This document shows, one piece after another, positions 56,898 to 64,000 of a DNA stretch of 64,000 nt (position 1 is its first letter; every line of letters starts with the position of its first letter). This DNA comes from Heterohyrax brucei (lineage: Eukaryota; Chordata; Mammalia; Hyracoidea; Procaviidae): the NCBI GenBank assembly GCA_028571685.1, contig CM053143.1:158404329-158468328 (forward strand). The letters run 5' to 3'. A program made the translations under genes and the position numbers. Under the pieces are notes generated by a model, which saw only the letters and a list, made by a program, of their open reading frames with translations, was not told the DNA's origin and searched no databases.

Positions 56898-57303
56898 TGT
56901 TGATTGAGTTCTGTCTCATAAAAGCATACATTGAAATCCTAATCCCATACCTGTGACCCTGTTTGGATGGAAGAAAGTTTAGTTTGTTACGTTAATGAGG
57001 TCCACAATGTGGTAGGAATTCAGGGGATCCCAAACCTAAATCCTGTGGAGTGATGTCTTAGAAAAAGGAAAAGCAGATCCAGAGAGAGACTCAAACAGGG
57101 GGAAAGACCATGTGAGGACCACTGATAAGGTAAGAAATGCCCAAGAATGCCTCCAACTAGTGACAAAGAGGGATCTTCCTTGTCAGCCGATGCTCTCTAA
57201 TTTAGAATTCTGGCCTTCAAAACTGTGAGATAATAAATTTAGGTTTTCTGAAGCCATCTATTTGAAGTATTTTTGCTATTGCACCATTAAGTAACTAAGA
57301 TAA
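56898..57303 (+). mobile_element. MLT1/MST-type LTR (MaLR)
   Basis: TGTTGATTGAGTTCTGTCTC start, CATTGAAATCCTAATCCCATACC, GTTACGTTAATGAGGTCC, GAGAGACTCAAACAGG, CCATGTGAGGACC, CTGGCCTTCAAAACTGTGAGATAATAAATT and end TTTGCTATTGCACCATTAAGTAACTAAGATA. These are the standard landmarks of MaLR LTRs, in plus orientation. Confidence 0.85.
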
Positions 57304-57326
57304 CTGTAATTCATGATTTTACCAAC

Positions 57327-57963
57327 TGTATTACCTTCCTTTTGCTGAAAAACATGATACCAAAAGTTGTAGCAGCTTTATGCAGCTTATTATTTCATAG
57401 TTCTGTAGATCTGAAGTCTAACAGTCTTGAATCTGAACAGCACTCTGTTTAGAATTTCACCAGTTCAAAATAAACTATGCACAGTCCTGTTCTCCCCTCA
57501 CTCCCACAGGAAACCTTGGTGGAGAATCCATTTTCAGGATTACTTAGCTTTTTCCTGGATTCAGTTCCATACAGATGTAGTATCAAGATGCTTGTTGTCT
57601 TCCAGAGGTTGTTTTGAGCTTCTAGAGGCCATTCTCATTCTCTGGTTCAGGGCCCCATTAAACTTCAAAGCCAATAAGTGTGACTGACTCCTTTTTACCC
57701 TTCGAATCTTCCTGACCTCCATTTTTTGCTGTGTCACTCATGCCTCCTAACACAGAAAGTCCTGCGCTTTTTAAGAGCTCATTTGACTCTTAAAAGATTA
57801 CCTTAAAAGATAATCCAGGTCAACCTGGATTATCAGGGACAATCTCTCTATCTTCAAGTTATAAACTCAATTACATCTGCAAAGCCACTTTTACCATGTA
57901 ATATGACATTCATAGTGTCCAGGAATTATGACAAGTTTCTTAGGAATGACATTCTGCCTATCA
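57327..57963. mobile_element. Old LTR-like repeat
   Basis: TGTATTACCTTCCTTTTGCTG, TATTATTTCATAGTTCTGTAGATCTGAAGTC, AACCTGGATTATCAGGGACAATCTCTC, CTCAATTACATCTGCAAAGCC, TACCATGTAATATGACATTC, ATTCTGCCTATCA. The order and TG...CA-like ends match a common mammalian LTR-type repeat; no target duplication was found. An inverted pair (TAATCCAGGTCAACCTGGATTA, about 57809) lies inside. Confidence 0.55.
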
Positions 57964-59149
57964 AGCCTTCTATCCCAGGGTAGATATGTATTTAACAAAA
58001 GCTTTGTAGTATCAACTATCTGCTGTTACCATCATATCATCAGTATAATGAAACAGTAATATCCTGTCAGCTGATAGGGGATATTCAAGTTCTTGCAAAC
58101 TGTTATAAGTATTGCATTTACCAAAAAAGGCACTAGAGAACTCCTTTGATCACACAAAACTGGGTTTATTAAACTGTCTGAGCAACGCAGAGCACCACTT
58201 TAAGGGTCTTAATAGATCCTAAATTAGGAAAATTAAGGCATGGTCAGAATCTATAAGCTAAACAAGCTAGTGATCTTCTTTTGGAACACGAGAGTCTTCT
58301 GTGAATTTACTGTTTAAAGAGTTTATCATCTTATCCTGAAATAAGACTGAATAAGCTAGTGACGTTGGTGGTTGACTTTATATGGTTGCTTTTTCACATC
58401 ATAGTTCAAAACAATTTATCTTTCTTGACAGAGTACAGATGTTTTTCAAATTGTGGTTTCTGTCTCATTTATCACAGCATAGGAAAGTTTATGTAATATA
58501 AATCATTTTCCCATTCATGCTAAAGAAGGTGAGAGAGAGAAAGGAAGAGAAAGAGAAACAGACACTATCAGAGCAGTATCTATACACCAGCTACAAACAG
58601 TTGATATTATTTCCAATAGTGCAAAGACAAAATCTGGAACTGTGGCTGTAGCTGAAGTCACCACTTCATTAGGTAGATTAGGGTTAGGGTTAGGGTATTA
58701 TAATCTTCCAAGATTCAGATGTTTTCTGTATTGGCTAAACAACTGTATTGAATTTTATTATAATAGGACTCACCCCCTTGTCCCATAAATCTTTAAATCT
58801 TTGTCATCCTGAACTGTGTTATTTTTCAGAAAATTAAGCTTTTTTTAGTTTACAATTTGAGTAGAAAGTGATGTTTTGAAGAATATCGACTGGAAACTTC
58901 CTGTTACAGCAAACTTGCTTCACAGTAATTGATTGCAAATTATGGATTTTAGCAGGCTTAGGGATGCTATGATAGATAATTATTAAGGATTTTTGCAATT
59001 GATTTACACATCTGTTAAAACTATGGAATTCATGGGCATTAAGAGCACAGCATGATATTATTGCATACTAATTAAAACAGTTAAAATCATACTGACAATA
59101 TCAAATGCTAGCTGGACATGAAAACACTGAATTTCTGGTATAACACTGA
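57964..59149. other. Unassigned AT-rich sequence, 1.2 kb
   Basis: No gene or repeat recognised apart from the TTAGGG triplet. Confidence 0.45.
58678..58695. repeat. Short interstitial telomere-type repeat
   Basis: Three perfect TTAGGG hexamers followed by TATTATAA. Too short to be a fusion relic by itself. Confidence 0.9.
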
Positions 59150-59550
59150 TAGGAAATTAACATGATACAAAAGTATGGAAAACAATTTAGCAGTTTCTTA
59201 CCACCTGGCACAGAGGAATGGCCTGAGGGGAACAAAGCGTTGTATCTGCATAAAAACCTGCACACAATCGTTCATAGCAGCTCATTTGTAATAGCCCCAA
59301 ACAGAAACAATAAAAAAGGTTCCTAAGTCGGTGAAGCCTTATGTATACCACTCAGCATCCACATCATGTGATACCACTCACTAACGAGGAGAATTGAAGT
59401 ACCAATGCATGCAGCAACGCAAAACGATCAGTCAGACATAACGCTAAGTGAGAAAAGTCAATTTTAACAGATCACATACTGCATCATTCATTTACATAGC
59501 ATTTTCAAAATGACAAAGTTATAAAGATGATAGAGATATAAAACAGGTTG
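59150..59550 (+). mobile_element. Ancient L1 fragment, ORF2 C-terminal end and 3' region
   Basis: CAATTTAGCAGTTTCTTACC, AAACCTGCACACAATCGTTCATAGCAGCTCATTTGTAATAGCC, GAAGTACCAATGCATGCAGCAACG, CGCTAAGTGAGAAAAGTC and ACATACTGCATCATTCATTTACAT are classic L1M landmarks in order. Confidence 0.8.
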
Positions 59551-59557
59551 TTATTAT

Positions 59558-60300
59558 TATTAAGCATGTCAAGTCAATTCTGACTCATAGTGACCCTATG
59601 TGTACTATAAGAAAGAAGCATTGCCTGGTCCTGATCCATCCTCAAGAGATTTGTTATGTTTGAGCCCATGTTGCAGCCATGTTCAGCCTATGTTTTCTGT
59701 GTTGCAGCCAGTGTGTCAGTTCATCTTAGTAAGGGTCTTTAGCTTTTTCACCAAGTATGATGTCGTTCTTCAGGGACAAGAGCAGAGTCAGGAATTTTTT
59801 CCCAAGAAGCAGCTGGTAGGTTTAAACTTTCAGTTAGCAGCTGGCTAATTAAGTTCAGATCCTTTATTTAACCACTTTATTTAACCACCCTGTATTCTTA
59901 GGTTCCTGATAACACATACAAATAATGGGAAGCATAATCTCATCATTCTTACTTCTAATGGAACATTTTGGCTGTACTTCTTCCAACACATATTTGTTCA
60001 TTATTCCAACAATACACAGCATATTCAATAATCTCCACTTACATTGTAATTCAAAGGTATAAATTCTTCTTTGATCTTTCTTATTCATTGCCCAGCTTCC
60101 CTATAAATATAAGCTGATTGAAAATATCACAGATTGAGTCAGGTGCACCTTATTCCTTGCTCCATAAAGACATCTTTGTTCTTTAACACCTTCAAAAGAC
60201 CTTTTGCAACTTATACGCCCAATGAAATATGTCATTTGCTGTCCTTTCATACTAATTGCCTCCTCACTGAATTAATCTCAACCTTGTCACATAGCTAATT
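59558..60300 (-). mobile_element. RTE LINE 3' region, antisense, with inserted SINE half
   Basis: The terminus AGCATGTCAAGTCAATTCTGACTCATAGTGACCC is followed by TTTGAGCCCATGTTGCAGCC, CACCAAGTATGATGTCG, then the inserted segment 59776-59901, then TTCCTGATAACACATAC, GGCTGTACTTCTTCCAACACATATTTGTTC and TTATTCATTGCCCAGCTTCC. Confidence 0.85.
59776..59901 (-). repeat. SINE half duplicated almost exactly at 60737
   Basis: This 126-bp segment equals 60737-60849 except for two substitutions and an extra 13 bp. The extra 13 bp is a local tandem duplication of TTTATTTAACCAC. It is the head half of an antisense AfroSINE plus CCTGTATTCTTAG. RTE sequence flanks it on both sides. Confidence 0.95.
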
Positions 60301-60646
60301 CCAGATCTCTTGGGGTGTCTCTTTTCTGCAAGCAACTTTGTTTTCAACTACCATATTGGTCAGTTTCTTAGTTTCAGGCAACAATACATGTGATATTTAT
60401 GAAGAAAAAATCAGCAAACAGTTCTCATGATCTCTAAAGGAGGCAAAGTTTAAATACCACACAGATATGAGACAGCAACTACCATGAACAGCCAAGCACA
60501 TCATGTTACTGTCCTCATAGAAATCTCACAGGTGCCTCTGCACTTTACTCAGTTTATATGATTCTTGGATGGTAGGGCAAATCATTGGAAAGGTAGTAGA
60601 ACACAGAAGAAGAGGGCATGGTCTCTGAAAAATGACTTATGATCGA
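60301..60646. other. Unassigned sequence
   Basis: No feature recognised. Confidence 0.4.
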
Positions 60647-60849
60647 TGTTCTATACCACTGAGTCTATTCTGACTCACAGTGACACTGAAAACCAAAATA
60701 CAACCGCCCCATAGGGGTTCCTAGATAGTATTCTTTACAAGAGCAGAGTCAGGCATTTTTTCCCAAGAAGCAGCTGGTAGGTTTAAACTTTCAGTTAGCA
60801 GTTGGCTAATTAAGTTCAGATCCTTTATTTAACCACCCTGTATTCTTAG
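60647..60849 (-). mobile_element. AfroSINE, long form, source or partner of the 59776 segment
   Basis: Antisense tail CCACTGAGTCTATTCTGACTCACAGTGAC, body CCGCCCCATAGGGGTTCC, middle block ATTCTTTACAAGAGCAGAGTCAGG and head TTTAAACTTTCAGTTAGCAG..TTTAACCACCC. The last 113 bp is the shared segment. Confidence 0.85.
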
Positions 60850-60985
60850 CCTAGTAATGAAACACCTTTGTACTTTAGTTCTCCCTATCTGCAAAATGTA
60901 AATAGTAACAGTAACTAATCCATAAGTTTATAAAGATGAGTATTCATAAAATACCTGAAACTCTGGCAAGTACTGAGGAACTAAC
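60850..60985 (+). mobile_element. MIR SINE fragment
   Basis: CTTTAGTTCTCCCTATCTGCAAAATGTAAATAGTAACAGTAACTAATCC..AAAGATGAGTATTCATAAAATACC..CTCTGGCAAGTACTGAGG follows the 3' half of MIR (CTCATCTGTAAAATGGGAATAATA..GGATTAAATGAGATAATAC). Confidence 0.7.
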
Positions 60986-60995
60986 CCACTAAAAA

Positions 60996-61164
60996 ATTCA
61001 CTGTCCCAGAGTCCAATCTGACTCATAGCAATCCCATAGTTTCCAAGGCAGTAAATCTTTCCTGAAGCAGCCACCTCTTTCTATTTTAGGGCCACTGGTG
61101 GTTTTGAACCACCAATCTTTCAGTCAGCAGTAGAGCACTTTAACTACTTTGCCATCAGAACCTC
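60996..61164 (-). mobile_element. AfroSINE, long form
   Basis: GTCCCAGAGTCCAATCTGACTCATAGCAATCCCATAG tail and body, TTTCCAAGGCAGTAAATCTTTCCTGAAGCAGCCACC middle block, TTTTGAACCACCAATCTTTCAGTC and AACTACTTTGCCATCAG head. Part of the body (GAACTGCCCC) is deleted. Confidence 0.85.
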
Positions 61165-61176
61165 ACCAGGCACTAA

Positions 61177-61336
61177 AAATCCATTGCTGTCTAGTACATT
61201 CTGACTTAAGGTGACCACAGAAGCGAGTAGAATTGCCTCATAGAGCTTCCAAGGAATGCATAAAGTCTCTACAGCACCTAGCGAGTCATAGATGTAGAGT
61301 GTTTTGTTACCAGATGTACCATTAACCACTTTTCCA
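61177..61336 (-). mobile_element. AfroSINE, short form, head region scrambled
   Basis: AAAAATCCATTGCTGTCTAGTACATTC tail and CATAGAGCTTCCAAGGAATGC body are clear. The head region from about 61260 is poorly conserved until AGATGTACCATTAACCAC. Confidence 0.75.
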
Positions 61337-61375
61337 AAACCAAACCTGCTGCTGTCCAGTCAATTTGGACTGATG
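61337..61375 (-). mobile_element. AfroSINE tail fragment
   Basis: AAAACCAAACCTGCTGCTGTCCAGTCAATTTGGACTGATG. Only the 3' end is present. The RTE terminus follows. Confidence 0.6.
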
Positions 61376-61631
61376 TTATTGTTGTGTTGTCCAGTCAAAG
61401 CCAACTCACAGTGACCGCATGGGCAACAGAACAAAACACTACCCAGTCCTGCACCACACCTACAATTTTTGTTATGTTTTAAACCCATTGTTGCAACTAT
61501 TGTGTCAATCTACCTCATTTTTTCACTGACACTCTGTACCAAGCATGATGTCCTTCTCCAGAGACTCATCTCTCCTGATATGTGAAAAGTATGTAAGACA
61601 TAGTCTAACAAAGCTTCTCAAGAGCATTCTG

Positions 61632-62787
61632 ATGCCGAACAACAGAAGAATGGATAGGTAAACTATGGTATATATACTCAATGGAACACTATGCAACGAT
61701 AAAGAGCAACGATGATAGCAGGAAACATCTCTTAAACTGGTTTCAACTGGGGGACATTATATTGAGTGAAAGTAGTCAGCGACAGAAGGACAATTATTGT
61801 ATGAGACCCCTACGATAAAAACTGAAAAGCAGACCCATGCATAACAGAAAAGACTCTGACAGTTGCAGGGCTGGGGAGAGCAGGAGGGTGAGAGGGGAGG
61901 GTTTAGATTAATTATTAGAAATTTAGTTGGGTGAAATTGGTGACAGCACACATTAGTAAGAAGATCAATATTAATGGGGCTTCAACACAACTTGTGTACT
62001 CCTCCCATCTGAACCAAGCTGGGCCGAGGAGCCAGGGACCATGCTCTCATGGGAAATCAAGGCCAATTGGCACAGCTAGTGTTTTGCTAGTGAGGTGTCT
62101 CCACACCCCACATTGGTGAGTGGCGTCTGGGACCTTGAAAACTGCCATGCTGCCTTCTTAGGGTACAGCAAATGGTCCCAACTCAGCGTGAATGGTTGAT
62201 CAAAAAGGACCAAAACAACATGGGGGAAAGAGAACCCAGAAGACAGAGAGATCCACATGAGTGAGTGACTACATCGACTTGTGATCAGAAGAACCAGATG
62301 GTGCCTGGCCACCACTGGTGATAGCCGTGTGGAGCTCACAAAGTTGAGTCTCACTGGCAACACAAGAACAAAAAGGGGTGCACCCTGAGATCTCCATTAA
62401 AAGACCACAAGTGATGGTCCAGGGGCCTTGGGGTTCTCCTGGGAGCTGGGTCCCTGGCCCTGATGCTGCCCCTGTCCATAAATCATAATGGAGGTCAACT
62501 TTTCAGACAGCAAACAATGGATTGGACTTAGTGATGTAGAGTGACCATATTGTGTGGGCATTTTATGGTTCTAGGCATCTATAGTAGGTCACCCTGTTGA
62601 CCTCATACTGGAGGAAGGGGAATGGGTGGAGAGGAGAAGATAGGAGACTGTTGGGAAGATAAGACACGTATGGAGCAGAGAGAAAGAGTGTGCTGTCACC
62701 GTGCAGGGAGAGCAGTGGGAGCTGCATGTAAGTCAGCAAGCAAATTGATATAGGAATGTACATTTTCATTCAATCATAATAAAAAAA
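61632..62787 (+). mobile_element. L1 3' end inserted in RTE, with 12-bp target duplication
   Basis: AAGAGCATTCTG (61620-61631) and AAGACCATTCTG (62788-62799) flank it, 11/12 identical, and RTE sequence continues across. The insert holds the ORF2 end (GATGCCGAACAACAGAAGAATGGATAGG) and a long 3' UTR with GGGTGAGAGGGGAGGGTTTAG and TTCATTCAATCATAATAAAAAAAAA at its end. 5'-truncated, as usual for L1. It carries no SINE. Confidence 0.93.
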
Positions 62788-62927
62788 AAGACCATTCTGG
62801 TTGTACTTATTCCAAGATTGATTTGTTTCCTCTTTTGGCATTCCATATTATATTCAATATTCTCTTCCATGACCAAAATGCATAGGTGTGATCTTTCTTA
62901 CCAAAATAAATAATAATAATAAAAAAA

Positions 62928-63081
62928 AATCCATTGCCATTGAGTTGATTCCAACTCACAGCAAACCTATAGGATAGAGTAGAACTACCTTACAGAGTTT
63001 TCAAGAAGCACCTGATGGATTTTAGACTGCTGATCATTTGGACAGAAGTCACAGCACTTAACCGCTAGGCTACCAGGCCTC
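62928..63081 (-). mobile_element. AfroSINE, short form, in RTE
   Basis: A TAATAATAATAAAAAAAAA run adjoins its tail; then ATCCATTGCCATTGAGTTGATTCCAACTCACAGC to CACTTAACCGCTAGGCTACCAGGCCTCC. RTE flanks both sides. Confidence 0.93.
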
Positions 63082-63595
63082 CCCAGCGTTCAGGTCTTCC
63101 TCATTCACTGTGGAGCTTTTGCATGTATAAGATGCACCTGCAAATACCAAGGCTGAGGCCAACCACACTTTTGTCTTCAAAATGAAACTTTATTTTTCAA
63201 CACTTTATAAAGAGTTCTTTGCAACAGATTTGTCCATTTCTACGTACCTTTTGATTACGTGAATGCAGCATCCACGGTGTTGTTTTTGGTCCAAGAAAAA
63301 ACAAAATACTTGGCAACCCCAATTTTTTCTCCATTTATCAAGATGTTGCTTGTAGGTCAACTTGTGGATTTTTGTTTTCTCGGTGTTGAGGTGCAAGGCA
63401 TACTGAAGGCTGTGGTCTTTAATCTTCATCAATGTTTCAAATCCTCTTCACTTTTCGGTAAGCAGGGTTGTGTCATTTGCACAATGCAAATTGTTAATAA
63501 GTCTTCCTCTAATCCAGGATGCCTCATTCTTCTTCATATAATCCAGCTTCTGTGATTATTTGCTCAACATACCGATTGAAACAGTAAGAATGATC

Positions 63596-64000
63596 ATTAG
63601 AAGCCAATAGTGTGAGACTTAATCTCACATACTTTGGATATACTATCAGGTAGGATTTGTCCCTGGAGAAGGACTGAATGATAATTAGTGAGGAGTGTGC
63701 TACATATATGTGATTTGTATGTGTGGGTGCATATCTGTGTATGGATGAGATTTGGGGCATATTCCATCGTAGGGCAAAATTCTTCTTCACCAGTGAACTT
63801 ATGAAACCTAGGATACAACTTATTTGAATCCAAAGTACAACACAAATGGGCATCATTATTATAAAGGAATAAATTAAAGGAAAGAAGCATTCATGGACAT
63901 CAAGATAGTCCAAAATACAGCAGAATAAATTTCAGTAAATCTCAAAGTTTCAATATAATCGTTTGTTCTCTGGGACCATCCGGACAAAGACTGTGCCCTT
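63596..64000. other. Unassigned sequence at the window end
   Basis: No confident feature. Minus-strand frames near 63524-63913 are chance or decayed-element frames. It could be diverged RTE. Confidence 0.4.

Larger units (their letters stand above)
61376..63595 (-). mobile_element. RTE LINE, antisense, interrupted by L1 and SINE
   Basis: 3' terminus GTCCAGTCAAAGCCAACTCACAGTGACCGCATGGGCAACAG; then CCAAGCATGATGTCCTTCTCCAGAGACTC up to the break at 61631; resuming at 62788 with CATTCTGGTTGTACTTATTCCAAG; and, after the SINE, 63084-63595 with TTTTTGTTTTCTCGGTGTTGAGGTGCAAGG and TTGTGTCATTTGCACAATGC, the antisense of the YADD region and decayed. Frames are broken. Confidence 0.88.

Overview
The window reads as a repeat-saturated, AT-rich stretch of an afrotherian mammal nuclear genome (elephant, sirenian, hyrax or a relative; I cannot choose among them from sequence alone). 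The diagnosis rests on about forty copies or fragments of the AfroSINE family (a tRNA-related head, then a body with TCCTTGGAAACTCTATGG and a tail with CTATGAGTCAGAATCAACT). They sit beside RTE/BovB-like LINEs that carry the same tail and an L1 lineage with a pyrimidine-rich 5' UTR. I found no host protein-coding exon, no functional RNA gene, and nothing prokaryotic. Every recognisable protein remnant belongs to a transposable element and all are broken. The window is intergenic or deep intronic DNA.

Layout. 1-5 kb: mostly unassigned AT-rich DNA with one GC-rich 245-bp tandem duplication (1179-1690) and one SINE. 5.16-10.07 kb: an old, internally deleted L1 carrying three SINEs and an LTR. 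10-18 kb: MIR and L2 relics, scattered SINEs and an unidentified CpG-rich patch (about 12.96-13.74 kb). 18.07-21.34 kb: an antisense RTE LINE abutting an L1 5' UTR fragment, more RTE, and a solo LTR with an exact 5-bp target duplication. 21.75-26.83 kb: the best-preserved L1 (ORF1 C-terminal half plus ORF2). 27.7-29.2 kb: a much older L1. 31.7-32.3 kb: a CpG-rich solo LTR with an exact 4-bp target duplication. 32.9-34.1 kb: an RTE fragment. 34-39 kb: mostly unassigned, with L1 3' pieces. 39.1 kb: a SINE with a perfect 17-bp target duplication. 40.4 kb: a mariner transposase fragment. 42.8-44.7 kb: an inverted SINE pair around a GGAT/GGAC microsatellite, a tRNA-Gly-like SINE, and RTE. 45.1-50.8 kb: two head-to-tail RTE copies, the second split by SINEs and an L1 that itself holds another L1 3' end. 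52.4-58 kb: a cluster of LTRs. 58-64 kb: old L1, RTE copies, a young-looking L1 insertion with target duplication, and a near-identical 113-bp segment present twice.

How the parts work together: no operon or pathway exists here. The functional relationship visible is between retrotransposons. The RTE LINEs and the AfroSINEs end in the same 3' sequence, which fits SINE mobilisation by RTE machinery. Nesting gives a relative order of events: the old L1 (27.7 kb) and L2/MIR are oldest; then RTE and the first L1; then SINEs and LTRs inside them; then the SINE-free L1 at 21.75-26.83 kb and the L1 at 61.63-62.79 kb inside an RTE.

I looked for an undescribed biological system and did not find a convincing one. 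The items most worth a second look are the 245-bp tandem unit, the CpG-rich patch near 13.2 kb, the near-identical SINE half at 59.8 and 60.7 kb, the three 30-45-bp 'tail-only' fragments, and the repeated unassigned motif at 34.25 and 35.27 kb. Repeat family names were assigned by eye from remembered consensus features, and boundaries are approximate (about 5-30 bp) unless a target duplication fixes them.
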